64,000 nt of DNA, taken from positions 5,924,501 to 5,988,500 of the forward strand of contig NZ_CP081299.1 in NCBI RefSeq assembly GCF_019711195.1. Reading direction: 5' to 3'. Origin of the DNA: Dyadobacter sp. NIV53 (GTDB lineage: Bacteria > Bacteroidota > Bacteroidia > Cytophagales > Spirosomataceae). Position 1 is the stretch's first letter; every line of letters starts with the position of its first letter. The notes under the pieces are model-generated. The model ran no database searches, was not told the DNA's origin, and worked only from the letters and a program-made list of their open reading frames with translations. Of the stretch, positions 25,607 through 34,691 are shown one piece after another. The position numbers and the translations under genes are program-made.

Positions 25607-27160
25607 ATGAAATTTCACGCACGGTTTTCCGCTCAGCTTTTGAGTATATTGTTATCTGTATGTTTTCTCTCCGGTTGTAAATCAGAGCTGGTTCTTGAAA
25701 CAGATGACTTCTACCGCTTTGATAAAGTGAATAAATTAAGTATCAAAAAACCAGTACAGATCGACTATTTTCTGGGTATTGACAAGGGTGAAATTCCTTT
25801 AAATACAACGGTTTATGATAAAAAAGGCACTGTAATTGCTGCACCGCAGGAAGCAATAAGTTATTACGCTAATGATATCAAACTACCGGGCGAAACTTTT
25901 TTGCCCGATACAGAAGGAACCTTTATGATTGTAGGCAAGCTGGCCGGGCAGGTAAGTGATTCCATCATGGTCAGGGTTTGGGATACAGCTTCACTTACAC
26001 TCTCATTGAGTATTACGAACCTGTCAAATGCGTTTTATGCAACGGGCAGGGATACGTTGAAATTTAAAGTAGATGTACAAAAAGCGGGCCGGATTATTGA
26101 TATTGATTTTCCGTACCATGTTTATCTCTCTAATAAAGAACAAACCATTGAAACGTTTTCAACGACCATTCCGGGCGTATATAGGTTTCAGGCCAAAGGA
26201 TTGGGTTTGGTTAGTAATGAACTAACGGTCACCGCGCTTTCTACGGCAAATTACCCGGTTATCCGTTTGCCTGTTATATTCCACGAGGTAAATATGACAT
26301 TTCTCACAGCTGACAAAATCCGGAAATTGACGGATGATATGACCAGGGCGTTCCGTAATCAGCTCAATACTAACCGGGCACAAAAAGATGTAAACGCTTC
26401 TGATTTGTTCGTGGAATTTTATCCGGCAGAAACGGGCCTGGACGGAAACAGGCTAAGCTCGGCAGGATTAGACCGTATTGTCAATCAAAAAAACACCTTC
26501 ACTGTTGATGATACTTATTCTGATGCGTTTAACTCCTTTTGGGATCCGGCAAATTATCTGAACGTATGGGTTTACCCTAATATTACCGGAGATTATGCAA
26601 GCTCTTCCTGGGCATTTTTTCCCAGCGTTACCGTACCTATGGAAGGTTTTGGTGTAGTTCCGGCAGGGACGACGCCCTTCTTTCCATATGGAATTTTCTT
26701 AAATGGAAATCATGTCGACCTTAATTTTGATGGTGGCCGGACAGAGGAGATTTTAGCTCATGAGGCAGGCCACTTGTTGGGATTAGATCATGTTTTCGAC
26801 GGAAGCAACAGTGAATTTAATGTATGCCCTTCATTTGATCCGGATTATTGCTCAGACACTCCTTATTATAACCGCTATGCTTATAATCATAATGACTTTA
26901 ATTACGATCAAAGGTATAACAGGACTTCCTGCGATGGTATTGGTTATGTATCAACCAATTTCATGGATTATTATTACAGCCATAACAATTCTTTTACCGC
27001 CGATCAAATGAAAAGGGTAAGGCATACCATTAATTACGGTCTCTGGCTTCCGACTCCCTATAATGGTACACGGGCAGGCAGGAAAAATGCTAAGCTTTCA
27101 ATTGTTGAACGGCCTGCAAATTTGAAATTCATCAAGCCGGTTATCTGCTCAATCCGCTAA
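25607..27160 (+). CDS. Secreted zinc metalloprotease, pappalysin (M43)-like lipoprotein
   Basis: A 517-residue lipoprotein with lipobox LSGC after about 22 residues. The middle is beta-rich (Ig-like) and leads to a metzincin domain: HEAGHLLGLDH at residues 385-395 supplies three zinc ligands and the catalytic Glu. The Met-turn FMDYYY lies at about residue 453. The cysteine-rich stretch CPSFDPDYCSDTPYYN and the spacing fit the M43 pappalysin group. Being a lipoprotein, it would act at the cell surface or in the periplasm. It lies 6 bp after the beta-barrel gene, and a strong terminator follows. The target protein is unknown. Confidence 0.85.
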   Translation: MKFHARFSAQLLSILLSVCFLSGCKSELVLETDDFYRFDKVNKLSIKKPVQIDYFLGIDKGEIPLNTTVYDKKGTVIAAPQEAISYYANDIKLPGETFLPDTEGTFMIVGKLAGQVSDSIMVRVWDTASLTLSLSITNLSNAFYATGRDTLKFKVDVQKAGRIIDIDFPYHVYLSNKEQTIETFSTTIPGVYRFQAKGLGLVSNELTVTALSTANYPVIRLPVIFHEVNMTFLTADKIRKLTDDMTRAFRNQLNTNRAQKDVNASDLFVEFYPAETGLDGNRLSSAGLDRIVNQKNTFTVDDTYSDAFNSFWDPANYLNVWVYPNITGDYASSSWAFFPSVTVPMEGFGVVPAGTTPFFPYGIFLNGNHVDLNFDGGRTEEILAHEAGHLLGLDHVFDGSNSEFNVCPSFDPDYCSDTPYYNRYAYNHNDFNYDQRYNRTSCDGIGYVSTNFMDYYYSHNNSFTADQMKRVRHTINYGLWLPTPYNGTRAGRKNAKLSIVERPANLKFIKPVICSIR

Positions 27161-27167
27161 AATATAT

Positions 27168-27203
27168 TTCAGGCCACATCAATGTTAATTTGTGTGGCCT
27201 GAA
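27168..27203 (+). terminator. Intrinsic terminator after the metalloprotease gene
   Basis: Arms TTCAGGCCACA (27168-27178) and TGTGGCCTGAA (27193-27203) form a perfect 11-bp stem with a 14-nt loop. It is followed by TTCCGATTTTTTTC. Confidence 0.85.
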
Positions 27204-27233
27204 TTCCGATTTTTTTCGTTTGGTAATTTCAAG

Positions 27234-27286
27234 CTAACCCCGATTTGCAATCGGTGTTCAATGGCTTCGCGATTGCAACGCGATTC
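27234..27286 (+). repeat. Bipartite double-hairpin repeat, copy 3
   Basis: CTAACCCCGATTTGCAATCGG leads into GTGTT, a short spacer, GGCTTCGCGATTGCAACGCG and ATTCAAAT. Same arrangement as copies at 28204 and 30836. It sits between the metalloprotease terminator and the broken lysE gene. Confidence 0.8.
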
Positions 27287-27409
27287 AAATAATTGCTGGT
27301 CAAAGTAATGGCATATAACGTTTTGGATAAAAATCCCGGGTTGTGATAACCGATTTTTCCATGTGGTAATTTCCACGATTGTCATTAATTAACCGAAAGT
27401 TAAAATTAA

Positions 27410-28047
27410 TCACTTTGCCTTATCCAAAGCCATTTTAAGTGCGAGGCCGGTTAAGATACCGGCCATAAACCATTTCTGAATTTTGATCCAAAGAGGCTTC
27501 GTTGCAAACCAAACGGCCATTTTTGAAGCAGTAAGAACAATGATCAGGTTGATTGTAAAACTTATAAGCAGCTGCGTAAATCCAAGCTTTAAACTTTGGG
27601 ACATCACAGAGCCATTTTCAATTTTAATAAATTGAGGAAAAAAGGAAAGATAGAAAACCGCCACTTTCGGGTTCAGAACATTTGTGAAAAATCCCATACT
27701 GAAAAGTCTGGCTGGTTTATCTGTTTCCATATCTGACTGCATTTCAAAAACACCTTTACTTGCCTGGCTTTACGGATTGATAAGCAAGATATAGCAGGTA
27801 AACCACCCCGGTAGTTTTGAGTATGGTGTAGGCAAGAGGAACTGCGAATAAAACGGCTGTAAGCCCGAAAGATACCATGATGATATGAAATAAAAATCCA
27901 CATACGATGCCGCTTAATGAAATGAATCCAGCCAATCGTCCCTTGCGTAATGGATCGGGAAATGAGGTATACCATATTTGGCCCCGGACTTATTACCAAT
28001 CCCAGACAAGCAAGAGCAAATAGAAGAAGGTCATATGTTTGTATCAT
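27410..28047 (-). pseudogene. LysE family transporter gene with two frameshifts
   Basis: LysE-type proteins export amino acids. From ATG at 28047 it reads MIQTYDLLLFALACLGLVISPGPN and then MVYLISRSITQG, the family start. One extra G (plus CCC at 27940-27942) breaks the frame. The second frame continues RLAGFISLSGIVCGFLFHII.. to YQSVKPGK. An extra T (plus A at 27758) then shifts to the third frame, KGVFEMQSDMETDKPARLFSMG and onwards, which has NPKVAVFYLSFFPQF and the last helices. Removing the two bases gives 211 residues, a normal length, with all helices present. Either recent inactivation or two sequencing insertions; the three frames are otherwise undamaged. Confidence 0.85.
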
Positions 28048-28203
28048 ATTCAGAGGTGTTTCCTGATTTTTTTTGTTTTATAAAATTAGTGTGAAACCGG
28101 ATTGTAGTAATGATCCAATTTTTAGAATTTATATGGTCCAATATTATATTTGAATATTATTTTTCTGATTCAGGATTCACGCTAGTTCCTATTTGCAACT
28201 CTG

Positions 28204-28354
28204 CTAACACCGATTTGCAATCGGTGTTTATCTGGCTTCGCGTTTGCAACGCGTTTATGAATATTCTTTAATACGCGAACCAAAGAATTTTCACAAACGC
28301 GTTACAAACGCGACACCAAGCTCACCCCGATTGCAAATCGGGGTGAGCTTGGCT
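28204..28354. repeat. Bipartite repeats, copies 4 (+) and 5 (-), head-to-head pair
   Basis: Copy 4 (about 28204-28254, plus) has AACACCGATT..AATCGGTGTT then GGCTTCGCGTTTGCAACGCG. Copy 5 (about 28297-28354, minus) has CGCGTTACAAACGCG-like sequence, then AAGCTCACCCCGATT and its complement AATCGGGGTGAGCTT. The opposed copies form a BIME-like pair that could fold into one large cruciform. No coding sequence lies here. Confidence 0.8.
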
Positions 28355-28431
28355 CTGAAAAATTACAACCGAGCTGATACTGTGTGAAAACCGGGGTAAT
28401 TTGAAAAGGCAAATCTATGTTGCTTTCAGAA

Positions 28432-28884
28432 TTAATTATCCTGGAAAAACTGTTTTCTCCTGATATTTTTAGTAGTAACTAGTCTGTTTGGGAAGATATA
28501 TCTGGATTTTAGATATATTTTTTTATCGGGAATAGGAATTATTCCCACATGGGTGCCATCTATTATTGGCTCATGAACCCAGTAGACATATAAAGTATCA
28601 TCAGAGAAATATCCTAAATTCCAATTTTCAAATCCTGAATTGTATATTCCTTTAATAGCCTCTGAATTACTGGAAGAAAGATCAGTTTCGCTTTTGGGCC
28701 AGTAGCCGTACTTTTGTCGGTAATTAAATAATGCATGGGTAAATTCAAACGTAGGAGCTATTTTTCTAATTTTTTTACGCTTGTTAATAGATGGAAAAGT
28801 TATTCCAAGTTGATTAATGCAGGATATTTCAGATAAACTGAAATAAGAAATTACCGTTATTACGAATAGTCTTTTAAAGCTCAT
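28432..28884 (-). CDS. Hypothetical exported protein
   Basis: A 150-residue protein with an N-terminal hydrophobic segment and a possible lipobox (LSEISC, Cys22). The mature part is rich in aromatic residues and beta-prone (FEFTHALFNYRQKYGYWPKSETDL, GYFSDDTLYVYWVHEPIIDG). I do not recognise a family. The FxYRxxYGxWPxS pattern resembles small periplasmic proteins of Bacteroidota that carry a pilin-like/type II N-terminal remnant, but this is weak. It lies alone between a repeat pair and a long AT-rich gap. Composition is consistent with the organism. Confidence 0.55.
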   Translation of the reverse strand: MSFKRLFVITVISYFSLSEISCINQLGITFPSINKRKKIRKIAPTFEFTHALFNYRQKYGYWPKSETDLSSSNSEAIKGIYNSGFENWNLGYFSDDTLYVYWVHEPIIDGTHVGIIPIPDKKIYLKSRYIFPNRLVTTKNIRRKQFFQDN

Positions 28885-29349
28885 GCAGCTTAGCCTTTAC
28901 TGGTTTATTGATAAAAGTGTTTTTTACAAAAAGTGTATCCGTTCCGGATGATCTGATTTAAGCTTCACCAAATTATAATGACAAAGTTCAACAAAATTTA
29001 AAAAAGTAAGGAATATTTTAAAAACTCTCCTTTTTTGATAACGATACAAGATGCAATTCTGTCATTCTTTAAAGGAATGTATGACACTACTATAATCCAT
29101 TAAGCAAATCCAAAATTTAAAGATTGTATTTCAAACTTTTTCAGGAAAAAAATATTAATAAGAATCCAGGATTGTAAACTATGAATAAGATTTTGTAACT
29201 TACTTACTGTCAATTAAATAATATCAATTACGTAATATTTTCAATAATAAAGGGTAATTCGACATTCGTGTAGAAAAACAGTCGATTGGCTGGATCGTGG
29301 TTTTGCAAAAAATACCAAACAATGTTATAAAAACTCAAAACGAAGCATT
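28885..29349. other. 465-bp AT-rich gap
   Basis: No open frame or family-like sequence on either strand. Presumably it contains the promoters of the flanking divergent genes. It has several short A and T runs but no convincing TAnnTTTG with a TTG at proper spacing. Confidence 0.4.
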
Positions 29350-30180
29350 ATGTTTCAGCAATTCTACGAGCCGCACCCGGCCTTAAAAGGTTTTGTAAAC
29401 AACATCATGATCCATCAGGTGACGTTTGATGTTGCGGCCGGGCAACCGCAATTTCCGGTACCACCGCTTCCCGAGCACTGCTTGTTCTTTTACGTCAGAG
29501 ATGCTTCCGAATCGGAAGATACGGCTGCCAATAATAAGGAAACGCTTTCGTCTGCTCTCATAGTTGGCCCACATGTCAACCGCCATATTATTATTCCGGG
29601 ACGTGATCATTTGATGATCAAGGTAGGATTTCAGCCTGGGGGATTATATCGCTTTTTAGGTATACCCATGACGGAGTTATTGTGCCAGGATTCGTTTGAT
29701 GCGGTGGACCTGTTAGGAAAGGAAATGAATGAGGTAACCGACCAACTGCGTGAGGCCAGTTCGTTTTCCAGCATGAAACTGATTGTTGAACGATTTTTGC
29801 TCAGGCATGTTAATCGCTTAAAACCGGTTTTACCCATTGATCAGGTGCTTTCGCTGCTGATCAAAGAGCGAGGATTACTGAAAATAGATCAGGTGGCATC
29901 CCATGCCTGCCTGAGTGTTCGCCAATTTGAAAGGGTATTTGGACAAAGGATCGGTCTGCCGCCCAAACAATACTCCCGATTAGTACGATTTGCCCAGGCC
30001 TGGATTCTGAAAGAACAGCAGCCGGACAACAGCTGGCTAAAGATTACCTACGAATGTGGGTACTTTGACCAGATGCACCTCATCCGCGACTTTCAGGAGT
30101 TTGCCGGTGTCAGCCCTTCGGTTATTGAATCAGCGCTTATGACATCCGAGGTGAAATTTTTTAACCGGCTTTTCAACTAA
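29350..30180 (+). CDS. AraC family transcriptional regulator
   Basis: A 276-residue regulator. The N-terminal 130 residues form a DUF6597-like sensor (FYEPHPALKGFVNNIMIHQ, PLPEHCLFFYVRD, MIKVGFQPGGLYRFLGIPMTEL). The C-terminal AraC HTH includes LLKIDQVASHACLSVRQFERVF, GLPPKQYSRLVRFAQAW and WLKITYECGYFDQMHLIRDFQEFAGVSP. The next gene on the same strand encodes a SnoaL-like protein 117 bp downstream. That gene may be its target; this is inference from adjacency only. Confidence 0.9.
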   Translation: MFQQFYEPHPALKGFVNNIMIHQVTFDVAAGQPQFPVPPLPEHCLFFYVRDASESEDTAANNKETLSSALIVGPHVNRHIIIPGRDHLMIKVGFQPGGLYRFLGIPMTELLCQDSFDAVDLLGKEMNEVTDQLREASSFSSMKLIVERFLLRHVNRLKPVLPIDQVLSLLIKERGLLKIDQVASHACLSVRQFERVFGQRIGLPPKQYSRLVRFAQAWILKEQQPDNSWLKITYECGYFDQMHLIRDFQEFAGVSPSVIESALMTSEVKFFNRLFN

Positions 30181-30297
30181 AGATCCGTCAAAATATTACG
30201 AAAAATTATTCCGCTTATTTATTAACAGATCCAAAGATGTCGTGTTTGTACTAGGCTTTTGCCTTCCCGGTGAAATAATTTTACTCAAAAAAACCCG

Positions 30298-30801
30298 ATG
30301 AAAAAAGTACTGACGACAACTATCTTCTTATTAATGAGTGGGCATCTGTTTGCTCAAACTCGTAGCGCAGACGAAGCCTCCATCAATAAACAGATTGATG
30401 CGATGATTTACAGCTGGAACAATCATAATTATGATGACTTGAAACATTATACGACTGAAAATACCGACTGGGTGAATGGAGTTGGTGCGTGGTGGCGAGG
30501 ACGGGAGGAGTCTCAATATGGCCATCAGATCTATCACAACACGATTTTTAAAGAATCGGTGTTAAAGAAAACTTCCGTTGCCATCCGCTTTTTGACCGAT
30601 GATGTAGCCCTGGTGCACCTTTATTGGCATTTTAGTGCTTTTACAAATCCTGCAGGAATAACATCGGGTCCTGATGATTGTATAGCTTCCATCGTGTATG
30701 TAAAACAAAACGGGAAATGGTTAATGACTGCCGGACAAAATGTTGCTATTGTAAAAGAAGCCTTACAGTTTGATCCGGTTAAACAAATGCCTAAGCACTA
30801 A
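30298..30801 (+). CDS. Secreted SnoaL-like/DUF4440 protein
   Basis: A 167-residue protein with a Sec signal peptide (residues 1-20, ending LFAQ). A cone-fold of the NTF2/SnoaL-like superfamily follows: ADEASINKQIDAMIYSWNNHNYDDLKHYTTENTDWVN, then VALVHLYWHFSAF, then KQNGKWLMTAGQNVAI. Members with similar sequence are annotated as SgcJ/EcaC family oxidoreductases, but no catalytic residue is certain. It is periplasmic. It follows the AraC gene on the same strand, and the double-hairpin repeat lies directly downstream. Confidence 0.82.
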   Translation: MKKVLTTTIFLLMSGHLFAQTRSADEASINKQIDAMIYSWNNHNYDDLKHYTTENTDWVNGVGAWWRGREESQYGHQIYHNTIFKESVLKKTSVAIRFLTDDVALVHLYWHFSAFTNPAGITSGPDDCIASIVYVKQNGKWLMTAGQNVAIVKEALQFDPVKQMPKH

Positions 30802-30804
30802 TCC

Positions 30805-30886
30805 GCTAACACCGATTGTGCTTCGGCTGTTTCGGCTAACACCGATTTGCAATCGGTGTTTAAATGGCTTCGCGTTTGTAACGCGC
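30805..30886 (+). repeat. Bipartite repeat, copy 6, preceded by a partial copy
   Basis: A partial copy (30805-30820, GCTAACACCGATT) is followed by a full copy at about 30836-30886. The full copy has AACACCGATT/AATCGGTGTT arms, spacer TAAATGG, and CTTCGCGTTTGTAACGCG. It ends 2 bp before the stop codon of the convergent thuA-type gene and probably terminates both transcripts. Confidence 0.8.
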
Positions 30887-30887
30887 T

Positions 30888-31796
30888 TCAATTCCTCTTA
30901 GTCAGTTTATTCAGCTCATTCTCATCTGGTGTATTTGTTACAACCCCGTTTTTTGGAACATCGATCCGGGCTGTCCACACAATGGCATTGAGCACCAGCA
31001 TCCGGAAGCTGTCGTTTTTCCAGTTAGCGTGCACGTGGCCGCCTGTAAATCCGAAACCTCTTCCGCCACCCGGCCGTTCGTATGCCCATGCAATGGTCTG
31101 TGGTTCCTTGTTTTTCAGAATGGCTTCGCGCACATGAGGATTGTTGGTATGTGTTCCATCAGGCCGGGTCAGGGTGGAATCCGGTGGAAGCGCTTTCAGG
31201 ATCGGAGTGATATTTTTCATGTTATCCACAAATCGCAGATGATAATACCATTCGTCTCTAATGGCAAAAGGTTTGACGCCGTTGGTTATCGGATGTTTGG
31301 GGAGTTTTGTTATTTCAGGTGTCCAGAATGGGTTTACTGACCAATCCGTTTCAAAATATCCACCGATCAGGTCACGAAACTGATAAGTGAGATTTCCTTT
31401 TGGCATTTCCAGTGTAAAATGCAGCATAACCAGTCCTGTTCCTCCGTGCATCAGGGAATCCAGTTCCTGTAGATGAGGAGTAACAATATGCCCGTCAGAA
31501 CCATCACAAAACAAAACGATGGTGCTGGCGTTTTTAAGCGCATCCCTTTCTTTTGGCCAGCCGTTGTGAAACACTACGGTGTCTGTTTCCGGCATGCCTT
31601 CCTTTATTTTTTGTGCCAGAAAAGTCACTCCGCCATTGTATTCGTGCTCACCTTTTCCATGACTGTCGGGGCCGGCAATAAATACAATTTTTTTTCTTCC
31701 TTTCCCGGTTTTCAAATCCTGCTGAGCCTGGGCGAAAGAGAGGCTCAAAGTGGTAAGTAACAGAAAAAGAATACAAAACAGATTTTTTATGGCCAT
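30888..31796 (-). CDS. ThuA domain-containing protein, exported
   Basis: A 302-residue protein with signal peptide (residues 1-25, ending SFAQAQ). The ThuA (trehalose-utilisation-like, glutamine-amidotransferase-fold) domain starts at GKGRKKIVFIAGPDSHGKGEHEY. It includes TIVLFCDGSDGHIV, GTGLVMLHFT, PITNGVKPFAIRDEWYYHLRF, then the C-terminal FGFTGGHVHANW and LVLNAIVWTARIDVP. In Bacteroidota such proteins are secreted and linked to glycan metabolism; the reaction is not established. Its gene is convergent with the SnoaL-like gene. Confidence 0.9.
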   Translation of the reverse strand: MAIKNLFCILFLLLTTLSLSFAQAQQDLKTGKGRKKIVFIAGPDSHGKGEHEYNGGVTFLAQKIKEGMPETDTVVFHNGWPKERDALKNASTIVLFCDGSDGHIVTPHLQELDSLMHGGTGLVMLHFTLEMPKGNLTYQFRDLIGGYFETDWSVNPFWTPEITKLPKHPITNGVKPFAIRDEWYYHLRFVDNMKNITPILKALPPDSTLTRPDGTHTNNPHVREAILKNKEPQTIAWAYERPGGGRGFGFTGGHVHANWKNDSFRMLVLNAIVWTARIDVPKNGVVTNTPDENELNKLTKRN

Positions 31797-31930
31797 TACA
31801 ATTTGGATTTGATTTCAGATCGTGCATCCGGTATGTTCCGGGCGATAAAAAAACCAGGCCAAAAACACGAAAATGATCTTGCAGAACCCATCGTGTGCCA
31901 TATCTTTGATCAAAAAAAATCGATTAAAAT

Positions 31931-32686
31931 ATGAAAACCAGAATCACTTTTTTCCTGCTGATGATTTGTGCTGCTTCATGGGCACAACTTCCGGCTGCCG
32001 ACGATATCAAAACTTCAAAAGGCCCGTTAAAAGTCCAGCCTCTGAACCATGCCACACTGGCACTTACCTGGGATGGAAAAACAATTTATGCTGATCCGTA
32101 TGAAGGTGCCAAAACTTTTGCAGGAATTGCAGCCCCGGATCTTATCCTGATCACGGATATTCATGGTGACCACTTCGATCCTGCCACACTTGAAGCACTC
32201 GATTTATCGCATGCGATCCTTATTGTTCCTCAGGCCGTTGCCGATAAAATGTCTGAAAAATTGAAAGCGAAGGCAGTGATCATCAACAATGGGCAAACGA
32301 TCAGCAAACTGGATATTTCTATTACAGCCCTGCCGATGTATAACCTTCCGGAAGCTGCCGATGCCAAACATACCAAAGGAAGAGGCAATGGTTATGTATT
32401 AAAAATGGGTGGGAAGTCAGTTTATATCAGTGGTGATACAGCCGGTATTCCTGAAATGAGAAGCCTGAAAAACATTGATGTGGCATTCGTTTGTATGAAT
32501 TTGCCTTACACTATGGATGTACCGGAAGCGGCTTCTGCGGTGCTTGATTTCAAACCCAAGGTTGTTTATCCATATCATTATCGCGGGGCAAACGGGTTCA
32601 GTGATACAGAAGCATTCAAAAAACTGGTCAACGATAAAGACAAATCTATTGATGTCCGCCTGCGGAACTGGTATACGATCAAGTAG
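31931..32686 (+). CDS. MBL-fold metallo-hydrolase, UlaG-like, exported
   Basis: A 251-residue exported protein with signal peptide residues 1-18 (CAASWAQ). The metallo-beta-lactamase fold shows DIHGDHFDP at residues 76-84 (His78, Asp80, His81). It also has KSVYISGDTAG with its metal-bridging Asp and a C-terminal YPYHYRG with His. The metal ligand set of the UlaG/YcjY-like group is therefore complete. Substrate unknown. It is divergent from thuA, with a strong terminator downstream. Confidence 0.9.
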   Translation: MKTRITFFLLMICAASWAQLPAADDIKTSKGPLKVQPLNHATLALTWDGKTIYADPYEGAKTFAGIAAPDLILITDIHGDHFDPATLEALDLSHAILIVPQAVADKMSEKLKAKAVIINNGQTISKLDISITALPMYNLPEAADAKHTKGRGNGYVLKMGGKSVYISGDTAGIPEMRSLKNIDVAFVCMNLPYTMDVPEAASAVLDFKPKVVYPYHYRGANGFSDTEAFKKLVNDKDKSIDVRLRNWYTIK

Positions 32687-32694
32687 TTTTTGTA

Positions 32695-32741
32695 AATCCC
32701 CGGTTTCCTGGAAATAATCCGGAAACCGGGGATTATATTTT
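32695..32741 (+). terminator. Intrinsic terminator after the MBL-fold gene
   Basis: Perfect 14-bp arms AATCCCCGGTTTCC (32695-32708) and GGAAACCGGGGATT (32721-32734), followed by ATATTTTT. Confidence 0.9.
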
Positions 32742-32775
32742 TAAACAATTTTTTCCACTATCAGCTTTATCCTGT

Positions 32776-34062
32776 ATGTCCGGAATTTTTCCTGCTTCCA
32801 TTTGGAAGACCATTTTGTTCTTCTTTCTTTTTTCTTCAAAATTAGTTTTCGCACAGCTCCTGCCGGACATGTCTGCTGAAAGTGCAGGAATGAGTACCAC
32901 CCGGCTTCAACGGATTGACAAAGTATTGCAGGAATATGTAGATCAGAAACAGGTAGCGGGAGTAGTTGCCATTGTGGTCAGGAATGGGAAAATCGTATAT
33001 TATAAGGGATTAGGTGCAGACGACTGGGATGTAAAATCTCATTTGAAAAAGGATGCCATTTTCCGTATAGCGTCCCAGACAAAAGCCATTACAAGTACGG
33101 CTGCTATGATCCTGTTTGAGGAAGGGAAATTTCTTTTGGATGATCCGATATCCAAATATATCCCATCTTTTAAAAATCCACAGATCATCGACAAGTTCAA
33201 TGAGGCAGATTCCAGCTATACGACCAAACCCGCCAAACATGAAATCACTATTCGTCAGTTGCTCACCCATACATCGGGGATCAGTTACGCCGTAATTGGT
33301 TCAAAGGAAGCGACTGCTATTTATGCCAAAAATGATATTCCAAGTGGTATTGGTACGCCAAAATACAAGCTGGCTGATGTGATAACAAGGCTGGGGAAAT
33401 TGCCGCTGGTACATGAGCCGGGAGAAAAATTTACATATGGGCTGAATTCTGATGTCCTCGGATATCTGGTGGAAGTGTTATCAGGAAAATCACTCGACAG
33501 CTTTTTAAAAGAACGTATTTTTGAGCCGCTGGGAATGAAAGATACTTATTTTTACCTGCCCGAAAATAAGAAAAGCCGCCTCGCCAGGCTCTACACGGAA
33601 GATCCGGAAGGAAACACGATCAAAGCAGAAAGCAGGCCTGATTTCAATATTGATTATCCCACCGAAAACGGCTCATTTTATGCAGGTGGCGCAGGACTAA
33701 CTTCTACTGCTTATGACTATGCCATATTCCTGCAATCGTTCCTGAATGGGGGAGAATTCAATGGAAAACGCATTTTGAGCCCGGCTGTGGTACATTTAAT
33801 GACGCAAAATCAAATTGGTGACCTGGACATTGGCAAAAACAAATTTGGCCTTGGGTTTTCTGTCACCACCGAAAAAGGAGCAGCACGCATCCCCGTTTCA
33901 GTAGGTACATTTGACTGGGGTGGTATTTTCGGAACTACGTATTGGGCAGATCCCAAAGACAATATTGTTGCCCTGCTTATGACCCAAAAATATCCAAATA
34001 ATACTTGGGGAGAAATGCAGGACAAGTTTAAAGTGCTGGTTTATCAGGCTGTTATAAAGTAA
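32776..34062 (+). CDS. Serine hydrolase of the beta-lactamase/esterase (class C-like) family
   Basis: A 428-residue exported protein. The signal peptide covers residues 1-26 (SKLVFAQ). The penicillin-binding-like fold has the nucleophile SxxK as Ser100-Gln-Thr-Lys103 (IFRIASQTKAITST), then LLTHTSGISY. The second motif is FTYGLNSDVLGYLVE with Tyr as general base. The third is TFDWGGIFGTTYWADP (W-G-G instead of K-T-G). That combination fits EstB/peptidase S12-type hydrolases rather than resistance enzymes. It acts in the periplasm or outside; substrate unknown. It is followed by the META lipoprotein gene. Confidence 0.9.
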   Translation: MSGIFPASIWKTILFFFLFSSKLVFAQLLPDMSAESAGMSTTRLQRIDKVLQEYVDQKQVAGVVAIVVRNGKIVYYKGLGADDWDVKSHLKKDAIFRIASQTKAITSTAAMILFEEGKFLLDDPISKYIPSFKNPQIIDKFNEADSSYTTKPAKHEITIRQLLTHTSGISYAVIGSKEATAIYAKNDIPSGIGTPKYKLADVITRLGKLPLVHEPGEKFTYGLNSDVLGYLVEVLSGKSLDSFLKERIFEPLGMKDTYFYLPENKKSRLARLYTEDPEGNTIKAESRPDFNIDYPTENGSFYAGGAGLTSTAYDYAIFLQSFLNGGEFNGKRILSPAVVHLMTQNQIGDLDIGKNKFGLGFSVTTEKGAARIPVSVGTFDWGGIFGTTYWADPKDNIVALLMTQKYPNNTWGEMQDKFKVLVYQAVIK

Positions 34063-34184
34063 GTATCAGTTGGTTAATTTGCGGTCAGGCATGAGCATGG
34101 TTTTTATATAACTAACTGATATTTTTTTGAATTATTTGCATGATATTTTTATAATTATACAAAAAGCTTTAAACTCAGGAACGG

Positions 34185-34631
34185 ATGAAAAATGTACTAT
34201 TTTATTCTCTTTTGCTTTATGTATCAACGATGAGTGCCTGTAAAACAACAAAACAAAAAACTGCCGGGCCGGAAAGTACAGCACTAACCGGAACTTACTG
34301 GCGTTTGACGGAAATAAATGGTAAACCTATAGGGCCAACTCCTGCTGACAAACGTGAAATCCATATCAAGCTTAACAAGGAAGCCAGCACAATGGAAGGA
34401 TTTGCTGGCTGCAATGGCATTGGTGGTAATTTTGAGGTAAAAGAAGGCAGCAGGATCAGCTTTACGAAAGTAATTGGTACGATGATGGCATGTCCGGATT
34501 TAGACACAGAAAACAGTCTTTTGGAAATTCTAAGATCTGTTGATAATTATAATCTGGTTGACAAACAACTGGTGTTAAACCGCGCAAGAATGGCCCCGCT
34601 GGCCAGGTTCGAAGCCGTTGATTTTAAATAA
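34185..34631 (+). CDS. META domain lipoprotein
   Basis: A 148-residue lipoprotein with lipobox MSAC (Cys19). The META (HslJ-like) domain shows LTGTYWRLTEINGKPIGP, then MEGFAGCNGIGGNFEVKEGSRISFTKVIGTMMACPDL. LRSVDNYNLVDKQLVLN follows. The GCN..GG..Y-like core is characteristic. META proteins are envelope lipoproteins linked to stress, function unclear. It is convergent with the FAD oxidoreductase gene, with a terminator between them. Confidence 0.9.
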   Translation: MKNVLFYSLLLYVSTMSACKTTKQKTAGPESTALTGTYWRLTEINGKPIGPTPADKREIHIKLNKEASTMEGFAGCNGIGGNFEVKEGSRISFTKVIGTMMACPDLDTENSLLEILRSVDNYNLVDKQLVLNRARMAPLARFEAVDFK

Positions 34632-34635
34632 TGAC

Positions 34636-34658
34636 GGGAGGGATTACTGTTCCCTCCC
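34636..34658. terminator. Terminator hairpin between convergent genes
   Basis: GGGAGGG (34636-34642) pairs with CCCTCCC (34652-34658) across a 9-nt loop, 4 bp after the META gene stop and 34 bp before the stop of the minus-strand gene. AT-rich sequence follows on both sides. Confidence 0.7.
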
Positions 34659-34691
34659 AATAAAATTCTGCTAATAACAGAGCGCTCCCCG

